Below are positions 15,481-23,532 of a DNA stretch of 33,817 bases, piece by piece; within the stretch, counting starts at the first letter, position 1, and the number at the start of each line of letters is the position of its first letter. The DNA comes from a bacterium (GTDB lineage: Bacteria > UBA10199 > 2-02-FULL-44-16 > JAAZCA01). The notes beneath the pieces were generated by a model. The model had not been told where the DNA came from, searched no databases, and saw only the letters and a program-made list of their open reading frames with translations. Both the position numbers and the translations under genes were made by a program. The stretch spans positions 1 to 33,817 of the forward strand of contig JBAZOP010000030.1 of NCBI GenBank assembly GCA_041648665.1, given 5' to 3'.

Positions 15481-15519
15481 AAAAAACCCCCGGAGGGTCA
15501 TTTTCTAACCCACCGGGGG
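15481..15519 (-). terminator. Intrinsic terminator or attenuator directly before ygeW
   Basis: On the minus strand a stem CCCCCGG/CCGGGGG (15513-15519 with 15487-15493), one A-A mismatch and a GGGT/ACCC extension around a 9-nt loop are followed by six Ts (15481-15486). The Ts touch the ygeW ATG at 15480, and the GGGGG of the stem is the only purine-rich ribosome-binding candidate. The hairpin would end the lipoprotein transcript, or regulate ygeW by read-through and by hiding its ribosome binding site. Confidence 0.75.
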
Positions 15520-15540
15520 CAAAAGGACAAGCACTGAAAG

Positions 15541-16152
15541 TCACTGTTGATCGGTCAAATCATCCTCGCCATCCTGCTCCTGCTCAGCCTCTGCGGGTTC
15601 ATCCACAACGCCCAGCACGGCGGCGCTGCAGTCCGTGACGTAACTTGTTGCCAGCTCTTCGACCACGGCAGCCAGCTCCTCTATCACAGGGGCTATCTCG
15701 CAGCCGTTGGCGTCGAATGCCTTCTTCAGCACCTCTTCGGCCTGAAGGAACTCGTAGACCATGCCGAAGTTGGCCGGCGTCTCATCCACGATGCAACTCG
15801 CGTCCCCCTCGATCGGAGGCGCGTAATTGACGAGGTCGCTCTCGATAACCTTCGCGACCACGGCCTGGTACTCCTCCTCCGGAATCTCCGTCGACCCTGT
15901 GCAGGAGTCGATCACAGAGCCGTCCTCAGCTGATAGCACCGCCGCGACGGTGATGCCCCTCGCCGCATCGATCTTGACCTCGACATCGGGAATCTGCGCA
16001 GCGACATCGCCGAACCACTTCACCGTGAGCGACTCCATGGTCGCGCTGCCGGAGATGCTGGGGTTGGCGTTGAAGTCCATCCCGACTCCGTCACCGTGGC
16101 TGCACGCCGCGAGCATGACGAGTGAAAACATGACGACCGCGATCCTGTACAT
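15541..16152 (-). CDS. Predicted lipoprotein of unknown function
   Basis: A 203-residue protein with a lipoprotein signal peptide: MYRIAVVMFSLVMLAAC, with lipobox LAAC and Cys17 as the lipidated residue. The mature part is acidic, has three or four further cysteines (SCTG, SCIVDE, GCEIAP, DCSAA) and an acidic Glu/Asp/Gln-rich tail. No known domain was recognised. The ATG has a strong AAGGAGG. A short inverted repeat AAAGGTT/AACCTTT (16164-16190) lies just upstream and could form a leader hairpin. It sits between ygeY and ygeW in the catabolic cluster and is followed by a terminator, so it may be a local insertion rather than a pathway part. Confidence 0.75.
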   Translation of the reverse strand: MYRIAVVMFSLVMLAACSHGDGVGMDFNANPSISGSATMESLTVKWFGDVAAQIPDVEVKIDAARGITVAAVLSAEDGSVIDSCTGSTEIPEEEYQAVVAKVIESDLVNYAPPIEGDASCIVDETPANFGMVYEFLQAEEVLKKAFDANGCEIAPVIEELAAVVEELATSYVTDCSAAVLGVVDEPAEAEQEQDGEDDLTDQQ

Positions 16153-16271
16153 AGCGCCTCCTTAAAGGTTTTGTTCGAGCACCAACCTTTTCGGCGGGTC
16201 TTGTTTATTGTTGCGCGAAAAATGAAGGTTCAGCAGGACAATGGGGCGTCACTGCAAGTATATGATCTTAC

Positions 16272-17462
16272 TTATTTTTTAAGGAGACACCCGGGAAACG
16301 CGGCGTAAAACGCCGCGGCCTTCCAGAGGTGATCGATCGGCGCCCACTCGTTCGGCGCGTGCGCCTGTTCTTCGAAACCGGGGCCAAATCCCACGCACGG
16401 GATGTTGTGCATCCCGCAGATGGAGACCCCGTTGGTCGAGAACGTCCATCGGCCGACCTTGGCGTTCGAACCGAAGAGAGAGCGATGCGCATCCTGGGCA
16501 GCCACGACCGCGGGATGATTTTCAGGGACGACCCACGAGGGATAATACTTCTCCATTGAATAGACGCGGCCGGTGTAAGAGGCCTCCTCGTACACGGGCA
16601 CGCGCACCAGGCCCTTCGCCCTCTTGAAGACGGATTCGATCTCCGCCAGCGCCGTTTCCTTTGTCTCGCCCGCGGTCAACCTGCGGTCGAGATAGACGGT
16701 GCAGGAATCCGCGACCGAACAGAGCGAAGGCGCGGCGGACCTGATGTCGCTCATCACGACGGTCCCCTTGCCGAGGAATGCGTCGCCGCGCAGTCTCCCG
16801 TTCAACTTCTCGATCTCGAGGATCAGCGGCGCCATCTTGTAGATGGCGTTATCCCCTCGCTCAGGGGCGGAGCCGTGCGCAGAGACGCCCTTCACCTCCG
16901 CCTCGATCTCCATGCGGCCTCGCTGGCCGCGGTAGATATTGAGCCCGGTAGGCTCGGTGATCACGCAGACGTCGGGGCAAAACCCTTCCTCCTCGATGAG
17001 ATACTTCCAGCAGAGCCCGTCGCAGTCCTCCTCCATCACGGTCGCGGTGCAGCAGAGGGTAAAGTCCCCTTCGAGCGAGAGATCCTTTATGAGTTTGCCT
17101 GCGTAGACCATCGCCGCAGCGCCGCCCTTCTGGTCGGCGGCGCCCCGGCCCCACACTTTGCCGTCCTTCAGATGCCCGTCGAACGGATCGAATTTCCACA
17201 GCGAGCGGTCCCCCTCGCCCACCGTGTCGATGTGCGCGTCGATCGCTATCTTCCTCTTCCCGCTCCCGATCATCCCTATGGCGGAGCCCAGGCCGTCCAC
17301 GCGCACCTCGTCGAAGCCCGCCTCGCGCATCTTCTCGCAGATGCGCTCCACGACGAGCGACTCGCCGCAGGAGGGCGAGCGGATGGAGACGATCTCTGCG
17401 AGGAAATCAGCGATCTCTCGTTTCTGCGATTCGGCCTTTTTCAGGATATCGGCGAATGCCAT
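16272..17462 (-). CDS. ygeY: YgeY-type M20 family metallohydrolase
   Basis: A 396-residue dizinc amidohydrolase/peptidase, close to the 403 residues of E. coli YgeY. The M20 metal ligands are visible: His77 in DAHIDTVGEG, Asp110 in GRGAADQKGG, the Glu144-Glu145 pair in VMEEDCDG (base and bridging site), Glu170 in VITEPTG and a C-terminal His near 368 in HAPNEW. ATG 17462 has GGAG about 7 nt upstream; a long upstream reading frame to 17912 is an artefact of overlap with the next gene. M20 enzymes hydrolyse N-carbamoyl or amide bonds, a fitting step after the cyclic amidohydrolase encoded 22 bp upstream. The actual substrate is not known. Confidence 0.88.
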   Translation of the reverse strand: MAFADILKKAESQKREIADFLAEIVSIRSPSCGESLVVERICEKMREAGFDEVRVDGLGSAIGMIGSGKRKIAIDAHIDTVGEGDRSLWKFDPFDGHLKDGKVWGRGAADQKGGAAAMVYAGKLIKDLSLEGDFTLCCTATVMEEDCDGLCWKYLIEEEGFCPDVCVITEPTGLNIYRGQRGRMEIEAEVKGVSAHGSAPERGDNAIYKMAPLILEIEKLNGRLRGDAFLGKGTVVMSDIRSAAPSLCSVADSCTVYLDRRLTAGETKETALAEIESVFKRAKGLVRVPVYEEASYTGRVYSMEKYYPSWVVPENHPAVVAAQDAHRSLFGSNAKVGRWTFSTNGVSICGMHNIPCVGFGPGFEEQAHAPNEWAPIDHLWKAAAFYAAFPGCLLKK

Positions 17463-17484
17463 GCGCGGCTCCAGAGAGGGCGCG

Positions 17485-18855
17485 TCAGACGCGCCTGACG
17501 AAGTGGCCGTAGCCGGACTCCACGGTGATACCCTTGCCCTCTTCGAATACGGTGTGTCCCCTGCATATCGTGCGCACCACCTTGCCGGTGAACTCCGCGC
17601 CCTCGAATGGGGTGAGTTTGCCCTTTGAATGGAAATCAGAACCCCGCACCGTCCATTTTCTCTTGGGATCGATGAATGCGAGGTCCGCGTCCTTGCCGGG
17701 CTCGATCGCACCCTTTCTGGTGAGCCCGTAGCGCGCCGCAGCGGCGGACGAGGTCGCCTCGATGAAGCGCGCGAGGGTGAGCCGGCCCTTGGAGAACCCC
17801 TCGGACAAGGCGTAGGGCATGAGGAGCTGCGTGCCCGATATGCCCGAATAATCGGTCCAGATGCTGCCGGTCGACTTCTCCTCCGGCCTGCAGGGAGCGT
17901 GGTCCGAGGCAAGATAGTTTATCTCGCCGGACACGAGGTAGCCGAAGAGCGCATCCGCATCCTGCCTCGTCTTCAAAACAGGCGATGTCTTGAACACGGC
18001 GCCCCTCTGCTCGAGGTCGTCGTGCGTGAAGGCCAGGTAATGCGGGCACGTCTCCATCGTGATGTCCGCGCCCTTGGCCCGCATCTCGATGGCCGCCTTC
18101 GCCCCTCCAGCGGAGCCGACGTGCACGATATGCAGGGAGCAGCCGGTCTCCCTCGCGAGTTCCGCGCCCTGTTTTATGCCGTCCGACTCCACGGGATCTT
18201 TCCTCGACTCGTAGTATGCCTTGCCGTCCCGCTGGCCCGACGTGGTGATGCTGGCGGTGAGTTTCTGCGCCCTCTCCCGGTCCTCGGCGTGCAGCGCGAC
18301 GAGGAGCCCAAGCTCGCCGGCCCTGCGCATCACCTCCACGAGTTCCAGGGGCAGGAGATGCTCGAACATGCGCATGCTGGAGAGCAGATAGCACTTTACG
18401 CCCACTACGCCCTCGTGCTTTAGCGTCTTCATCTGCGAACGCCAGGAGTTGGCCCTGAAGGAATTCCCCGAGACCCCGCCCCAGAGCGCAAAGTCGATCA
18501 CCGACATCTCGCCTATGGCCTTGAGCTTTGCGTAGAGGCTGGCACGGTCGGTCACGGGCGGGATCGATGTGTCCGGCATGTCGATCACGCAGGTGATGCC
18601 GCCGGCCGCAGCGCTCATCGAGCCTGTCAAAAAATCCTCGTGGTCGGTGTAGCCCGGCGTGTTGAAGTGCACGTGCGGGTCTATGCCGCCGGGCACCACG
18701 ATCAGGCCCGAGGCGTCGATGACGTTCTTGCACCTGGGCGCAGGGTCGGTCGCAGGGATGATCTGCCTGATGGACTCGCCGTCGATGACGATGTGGACCC
18801 GGCGGGTCTCGTTGCCCTGGCCGGAACTTATCTCAGCGTTGGACACTACGATCAT
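17485..18855 (-). CDS. Allantoinase/dihydropyrimidinase-family cyclic amidohydrolase (hyuA position)
   Basis: A 456-residue binuclear metal amidohydrolase that opens ureide rings. All ligands are present: His61 and His63 in IDPHVHFNTPG, the carboxylatable Lys154 in VVGVKCYLLSS, His189 in LHAED, His245 in IVHVGS and Asp318 in ASDHAPC. Several stretches look more like allantoinase than hydantoinase: VIDMPDTSIPPVT, METCPHYLAFTHDD, SDHAPCRPEEK and GISGTQ. E. coli HyuA differs at these places (IDHMGFGPN, ATDHCTF). Allantoin, hydantoin or dihydrouracil could be the substrate. It starts immediately after the PLP gene stop codon (TAG then ATG), so the genes are co-translated. Confidence 0.88.
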   Translation of the reverse strand: MIVVSNAEISSGQGNETRRVHIVIDGESIRQIIPATDPAPRCKNVIDASGLIVVPGGIDPHVHFNTPGYTDHEDFLTGSMSAAAGGITCVIDMPDTSIPPVTDRASLYAKLKAIGEMSVIDFALWGGVSGNSFRANSWRSQMKTLKHEGVVGVKCYLLSSMRMFEHLLPLELVEVMRRAGELGLLVALHAEDRERAQKLTASITTSGQRDGKAYYESRKDPVESDGIKQGAELARETGCSLHIVHVGSAGGAKAAIEMRAKGADITMETCPHYLAFTHDDLEQRGAVFKTSPVLKTRQDADALFGYLVSGEINYLASDHAPCRPEEKSTGSIWTDYSGISGTQLLMPYALSEGFSKGRLTLARFIEATSSAAAARYGLTRKGAIEPGKDADLAFIDPKRKWTVRGSDFHSKGKLTPFEGAEFTGKVVRTICRGHTVFEEGKGITVESGYGHFVRRV

Positions 18856-20238
18856 CTAGAAACTCCTTTGCGCGCTTATCATCCGGTCGGTCTCATTCAC
18901 GAGCGACTGCTCCGCAAACCAGTACTCCTTGGACCTCTGCGCCCTGAGCTCCTCCACCGTCTTTCCCTGCTGCTCGACCCATGTGTAGTATTTGAGATTC
19001 GCCCAGCAGTCATGTGAATGGGCAGTGCCATCGAGGATGTAGTCGGTCCCCTGCCCGTGGAAGATAGAGGCCAGCCTCTTCTTCGCCTCATCTTCGCCCA
19101 TGCGCCCGAGGTCGCGGTTCATGGCCGCAAGCACGCTGCGATAGCGGTCGGTGCCGTCGGTGGCCACGGTGAAGATCACATCGCCCTTGCCGAACCCGTA
19201 GTGTTTCGCCGTTTTGATAGAACCCAGTATATTGCAGACGCTGGAGATGCCGAAGATGTCGCGCATGCACCCGAGGAACCCCGGGTCGACGCCGAAGGAT
19301 GCCATGGCTGCCATCCCAGCGTCCTCGGTGAACAGCTGCATCCCCTTCTTGCTGTCCCACTCGTCGACGCACATGATGGCGTCCATGTTGTCGGTGTTGT
19401 GTATCCAGGTGACGTGCTTGTCGCCTATGCCCTGGATGTCGTGTCCTCCGAAGCCGTTGCAGTAAAGAGTGGGACACTGCACCGGCTCAAGTCCCACAAC
19501 CCTGCAGTCAGGGCAGGCCTGTTTCACCCGATCCCCCGAGGCGATCGTGCCTGCGGAACCCATTGCAGAGACGAGCGCGGCGAGGCGCCTTACCTTCCCA
19601 TCGGCCTTCAATCCATCGAAGAGTTCCAGCAGGGTATTTCCGGTGACGAAATAATGAAAGCGGTAGTTGGCGAACTCGGAGAACTGGTTGACTATGATCG
19701 TGTCCTTCTCACGCGAGAGCTCCTTCGCCTTGTCGTAGATCTCCTTCACATTCGACTCGCAGCCCGGAGTCTTGATGTACCTCGCGCCATAGTATTCGAT
19801 CCGGTCGAAGCGCTCCCGACTCATCTCCTCGGGCAGGATCACGAGCGAGTCGTAGCCCATCCTCTCGCCCACGTATGCGCCGCCCACACCGTAGTTGCCG
19901 GTGCTGGGCCAGACGAGCCTGTGCCTCCCCGGCTCTATCAGGCCGCGGACCTGCTTTTCCACCGTGCAGGAGTAGGTGGCTCCCACCTTGTGGCTGCCGG
20001 TAGGAAAGAAGGAGCCGATGAGAAGGCAGATATCCGCCTCTATGCCGGTGATCTCCCTGGGGAGGATGACGTGACGTACCCTGCCATCGAAGTCGCGCCA
20101 GTTGATGTTGTAGAGATTCAGCGGCGAGAGAGGATCGCCCTCATAGGCCGCCTGCGCATCCTTCCTGATCTTTGCGGGTATCCTGTCGGGGTGAAGCATC
20201 TCCTCGAAGGTGGGTCCCCACGTGTGAGCCTCTGCCAT
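18856..20238 (-). CDS. Fold-type II PLP-dependent enzyme, unassigned, in the ygeX position of the cluster
   Basis: A 460-residue protein of the cysteine-synthase/tryptophan-synthase-beta superfamily. The predicted PLP lysine is Lys84 in PTGSHKVGATY, the phosphate loop is STGNYGVGG (112-120), and MGSAGTIASGD resembles the glycine-rich PLP-anchoring segment. It therefore should catalyse beta-elimination or replacement on an amino acid. E. coli YgeX, a diaminopropionate ammonia-lyase of about 400 residues, carries NAFKMLGGAYA at this place, so this is not a simple ygeX orthologue despite its location. ATG 20238 (MAEAHTWGP) is preferred over TTG 20271. It touches the amidohydrolase gene downstream. 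The exact reaction is unknown. Confidence 0.82.
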   Translation of the reverse strand: MAEAHTWGPTFEEMLHPDRIPAKIRKDAQAAYEGDPLSPLNLYNINWRDFDGRVRHVILPREITGIEADICLLIGSFFPTGSHKVGATYSCTVEKQVRGLIEPGRHRLVWPSTGNYGVGGAYVGERMGYDSLVILPEEMSRERFDRIEYYGARYIKTPGCESNVKEIYDKAKELSREKDTIIVNQFSEFANYRFHYFVTGNTLLELFDGLKADGKVRRLAALVSAMGSAGTIASGDRVKQACPDCRVVGLEPVQCPTLYCNGFGGHDIQGIGDKHVTWIHNTDNMDAIMCVDEWDSKKGMQLFTEDAGMAAMASFGVDPGFLGCMRDIFGISSVCNILGSIKTAKHYGFGKGDVIFTVATDGTDRYRSVLAAMNRDLGRMGEDEAKKRLASIFHGQGTDYILDGTAHSHDCWANLKYYTWVEQQGKTVEELRAQRSKEYWFAEQSLVNETDRMISAQRSF

Positions 20239-20317
20239 GTCCTGTCCCTCACCCCGGTTTTTACTTCTCAAAGAAAAAAATATAAAGGGTCAAATTCCAA
20301 AAACCCGAAAAAAAATA

Positions 20318-21655
20318 TCACATCCGCTTCCAGAGCCTGGATGCAAGGCGCCTCGCATCCGCGGTCAGGGCAGCCTCGTCGAAGCCCGGCATGGCGAAGT
20401 CGCGCATGAGCACGCGGCCTGCGACGATCGCGGTCCGGACGGGGGCCGCCAGCGCGCCGAAGAGGAGATGAGCCGCGGCATTGGCGGCTGAGACGGGCGT
20501 ATGCGGCATCGCGTCCACTATGATGAGGTCCGCGCCGGCGCCTCTCTCGAGGGCGCCCAGGCGACAGCCGAACACCCTCGACGCAATGGCCGGCGCAGCG
20601 TCGCGGATCGCGGCCGCGACCTCCTTGAACCCGGCCTGCGCGTCCCCTGCCCCCGCACGGTGGAGAACGGAAGCCAACTGCGCATCCGGACCGATGCCCG
20701 CGCTCATGCCGTCGGTGCCGATGGCCACCGGGACCCCTCTCTTCGCGAGCAAGAGCATGGGCGCCACACCCACCGCGTTGGCCAGGTTGGACATCGGGTT
20801 GTGCGCTACCGTGGCCCCGCTCCTCTTGATATGCGCGATATCGGAGGCAGTCACGTGCACGCAGTGGGCGGCTATGGAGTCCCTCCTCAGGATGTCGCTC
20901 CTGGCAAACCTCGCCGCCGGAGTGACGCCGAACTTGCGCCTCGTGATCCGCACGTCCTCGATCCCCTCGGCCACGTGGACGTGCGCGCCGACGCCGTAGA
21001 AATCCATCAGCTCACGCGCGGCCGCGAGGGTGGCGTCGGAAAGGGTCATGGATGCGTGCAGTCCCACCATGCCCCTCTGCATGCATACAGGTTCCCTCGC
21101 CGACCTCGCGCGCACGGACTCCAGGAATGATGCGCTCTCGGACGCGGCCTCGTCGCGCCTTGCCCTGCCCATGCGATCCGATATCTCGTAACACAGGCAT
21201 GCCCTGATCCCCACCTGTCTCAGCGCGTCGGATATCGTGTGGAGCGACCCCCTGATCGCGCCGTAACTGGCGTGGTGATCGAAGACTGTGGTCACGCCGG
21301 CCCTGATGCCTGCGATCGCGCCGAGCATGGCGCTCACGTGTATGTCCTCGAGGGTGAGCGCGCGATCCAGCCGCCACCAGAGCTTCTCGAGCACCTGGCC
21401 GAAGGAACGCATCCTGCCCTGCGGCGCGCCGAGCGCCAGCGAGCCGTAGAGGTGCATGTGCGGGTTGATGAGACCGGGGAGCAGGTACCTGCCGCCGGCG
21501 TCTATGACCTGCTCTCCACGAGAGCGCGGCCTCTTCGAGTCCTCGCCCACGGATTCTATCACCCCCGCCCTCGCGAAGACGTAGCCGGAGGGGATGACCC
21601 TGCCGGTCCCGGTGATGACGCAGGCGTTGCGAACGACGATAGGACGATCGGCCAT
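20318..21655 (-). CDS. ssnA: SsnA-type amidohydrolase (guanine/chlorohydrolase-like deaminase)
   Basis: A 445-residue metal-dependent hydrolase, matching the 442 residues of E. coli SsnA. Ligands: His66 and His68 in LINPHMHLYG, a His in HVHVAEG, a His in IAAHCVHV and an Asp in IGTDGMSAG. The family removes amino groups from heterocycles; SsnA occurs with ygfK/ygeW/ygeY in purine-catabolic clusters. ATG 21655 is preferred because GGGGGAGGG lies 8 nt upstream; ATG 21676, overlapping mltG by 4 bp, is an alternative. It is the first catabolic gene after mltG. A 79-bp, T-rich gap separates it from the PLP gene. Confidence 0.87.
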   Translation of the reverse strand: MADRPIVVRNACVITGTGRVIPSGYVFARAGVIESVGEDSKRPRSRGEQVIDAGGRYLLPGLINPHMHLYGSLALGAPQGRMRSFGQVLEKLWWRLDRALTLEDIHVSAMLGAIAGIRAGVTTVFDHHASYGAIRGSLHTISDALRQVGIRACLCYEISDRMGRARRDEAASESASFLESVRARSAREPVCMQRGMVGLHASMTLSDATLAAARELMDFYGVGAHVHVAEGIEDVRITRRKFGVTPAARFARSDILRRDSIAAHCVHVTASDIAHIKRSGATVAHNPMSNLANAVGVAPMLLLAKRGVPVAIGTDGMSAGIGPDAQLASVLHRAGAGDAQAGFKEVAAAIRDAAPAIASRVFGCRLGALERGAGADLIIVDAMPHTPVSAANAAAHLLFGALAAPVRTAIVAGRVLMRDFAMPGFDEAALTADARRLASRLWKRM

Positions 21656-21672
21656 TGTGCTGTCCCTCCCCC

Positions 21673-22707
21673 TCATCGCGCCTTCGCTTCGTTGCCGCCG
21701 TTCAGCTGATATTTTTTGACCGCGATCATGTGCTCCGCGAGCGTGGGCGTGAACTCGTGGGTGCCGTCTTTGCGCGACACGAAGAAGAGATAGTCGGTGC
21801 GCGACGGGTGCAGCGCCGCGGCGAGCGAGGCCTTGCCCGGGTTCGCTATCGGGCCCGGCGGCAGCCCGGGATGCACATAGGTGTTGTAAGGATGCGGGTG
21901 CGTGATGTCCTCTTTGCGTATGTTGCCGTCGAACCCGGGGAGCCCATAGATGATTGTGGGATCGCTCTGGAGCGGCATGCGCTTCTCAAGCCGGTTCAAA
22001 AAAACGGAGGATATCATCGGCCGCTCCGACGGATCGCCCGTCTCCTTCTCGATGATGGATGCGAGTGTGACGATATCGAGAAGCCCCATGGCGTTATCGG
22101 CCGGGCCCTCGGCCTGGAGCTCCTTCCACACCTCGTTGAACCTGTCCACCAGGATCTTCACGAGGTTCGCCTCGGAAAGCGGTTTTGCGAGCAGATACGT
22201 GTCCGGAAACAAAAACCCCTCGAGCGACGGAGCGCCTGCAAAACCCATGGCCTTTGCCTGGGCCGGATTTTTTGCCAATGCCGCGAACCTCTTCGGCATC
22301 TCGGGATCGGCGAGGAAGGGCTGCCCCTCCAGCGCCTTTGCGATCTCGTCTACGGTCCAGCCTTCGATCACGGTGAACGCGTACTGTTTGACCTGTCCTC
22401 GCGCCAGCATCCGCATGACGTCCGGCATGGTGAGGCCGGCTGGAAATTCATAGGTCCCCGCCTTGAGCGAACGCCCCAGCCCCCTGGCCCGGCCCACAAC
22501 CTCGAAGAGCCTGGGGGTGCCTATCACCCCATCCGCCGCGAGCTTCGTAGTGATCGTACGGAGCGCCATGCCGGGCTCGATCACGACCTCGACGGTCGCA
22601 GGTGAATGCCAACGAGTGGCGCCGATATATACCGCCGAGACAGCGATCGCGGCCAGAAGGATCGCCGCAAGGAGCACTGCAGAGAAGATACGATTGATCG
22701 CCTTCAT
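21673..22707 (-). CDS. mltG: Endolytic murein transglycosylase
   Basis: A 344-residue inner-membrane protein that cuts nascent glycan strands and so ends peptidoglycan elongation. It has an N-terminal membrane anchor (about 8-28, AVLLAAILLAAIAVSAVYI), a LysM-like region, and the YceG catalytic domain with the conserved SIIEKETGDPSERPMISSVF (catalytic Glu in IIEKET) and GLPPGPIANPG. It overlaps ruvX by 4 bp upstream and lies 17 bp from, or overlaps, ssnA downstream. This places a housekeeping cell-wall gene at the head of the catabolic operon. Confidence 0.94.
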   Translation of the reverse strand: MKAINRIFSAVLLAAILLAAIAVSAVYIGATRWHSPATVEVVIEPGMALRTITTKLAADGVIGTPRLFEVVGRARGLGRSLKAGTYEFPAGLTMPDVMRMLARGQVKQYAFTVIEGWTVDEIAKALEGQPFLADPEMPKRFAALAKNPAQAKAMGFAGAPSLEGFLFPDTYLLAKPLSEANLVKILVDRFNEVWKELQAEGPADNAMGLLDIVTLASIIEKETGDPSERPMISSVFLNRLEKRMPLQSDPTIIYGLPGFDGNIRKEDITHPHPYNTYVHPGLPPGPIANPGKASLAAALHPSRTDYLFFVSRKDGTHEFTPTLAEHMIAVKKYQLNGGNEAKAR

Positions 22708-23162
22708 CCCAGGTAACCCTCCCCGTCGTCGGACGGCAAGGCCTTTGAATCCAGGTAGTCCTGCAGGATCGCGACCGCCGCCATCTTGTCTATGACCTTC
22801 CTGCGCTTCTGCCTGCTGACGTCCGCATCGATCAGCCGCTGCTCCGCCACTGCCGTCGAGTAGCGCTCATCCCACATCTCCACGGGTATGTCGAGGCCGC
22901 CGCGCGCCATCGCCTGCTTCAATCGATCTGCAAACGCCTGCACCTTCTCCGCCTGCGGACCCATCCATCCCTCCTCATCGAGAGGGATGCCGAGGAGCAG
23001 AAGGCTTGCTTCCAGTTCCTGAGCGCGCTGGATTATGGCTTCGAAGTCCTTTGCGTCCCCGCGCCTCTCGATGACGCCGATCCCCTGCGCAGTGATGCCC
23101 AGCTGATCGCTGGCGGCAACACCGATGCGTCTGGAACCTATGTCGAGGCAGAGGATTCGCAT
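22704..23162 (-). CDS. ruvX: Putative pre-16S rRNA nuclease / Holliday junction resolvase (YqgF)
   Basis: A 152-residue RNase H-like protein. The catalytic Asp is in MRILCLDIGSRRIGVAASD, with a second acidic site in WDERYSTAVAEQRL and a third near the Asp of MAAVAILQDYLDSK. The family processes the 5' end of 16S rRNA; an older proposal is Holliday junction resolution. The start ATG at 23162 lies in a short divergent region of 92 bp shared with acyP. A small inverted repeat ATCAAG-taacat-CTTGAT (23207-23224) lies in that gap. It is the first gene of the mltG-ssnA transcript. Confidence 0.92.
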   Translation of the reverse strand: MRILCLDIGSRRIGVAASDQLGITAQGIGVIERRGDAKDFEAIIQRAQELEASLLLLGIPLDEEGWMGPQAEKVQAFADRLKQAMARGGLDIPVEMWDERYSTAVAEQRLIDADVSRQKRRKVIDKMAAVAILQDYLDSKALPSDDGEGYLG

Positions 23163-23254
23163 AAAAAAATGAGCCGGGGAAAGTCTTATCCCGTTTGAAG
23201 CGCCCCATCAAGTAACATCTTGATTTCCGACAAAGAAATTGGCATCGAGGGGCT

Positions 23255-23524
23255 ATGGAAAGAGTGCACATCATCGTCCGCGGCATGGTTCAGGGCGTCT
23301 TTTTCAGGGCAAACACAATCCGCGAGGCGCAGGCATTGGGCATCCTCGGATTCGTGCGCAATCTCCCGGACGGGAGTGTGGAAGCGGTGGCAGAGGGCCC
23401 GAAAAAAACGCTCGAGGAATTCGTGAGCTGGTGCCAAAGGGGCCCCGACATGGCCCGCGTCGACCGGGTGGAGGTGAGCTGGGAAAGCCCGAGGGGCGAA
23501 TTTGCCGCATTCGGCCTCGGCTAG
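23255..23524 (+). CDS. acyP: Acylphosphatase
   Basis: An 89-residue enzyme that hydrolyses acyl phosphates such as carbamoyl phosphate. The catalytic residues are present: Arg18 in GVFFRANT and Asn36 in VRNLPDGSVE. Length is normal. GAGGGG precedes the ATG. It is divergent from ruvX and is followed after 92 bp by the PpiC gene, which has its own promoter. Carbamoyl phosphate is a likely product of the neighbouring YgeW pathway, but a link is speculative since acylphosphatases are common housekeeping enzymes. Confidence 0.93.
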   Translation: MERVHIIVRGMVQGVFFRANTIREAQALGILGFVRNLPDGSVEAVAEGPKKTLEEFVSWCQRGPDMARVDRVEVSWESPRGEFAAFGLG

Positions 23525-23532
23525 CCTTGTGT

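Noticed and set aside
17463..17912. Upstream extension of ygeY
   Set aside because: It overlaps the amidohydrolase gene in another frame and gives low-complexity sequence; the M20 domain and ribosome binding site fit ATG 17462.
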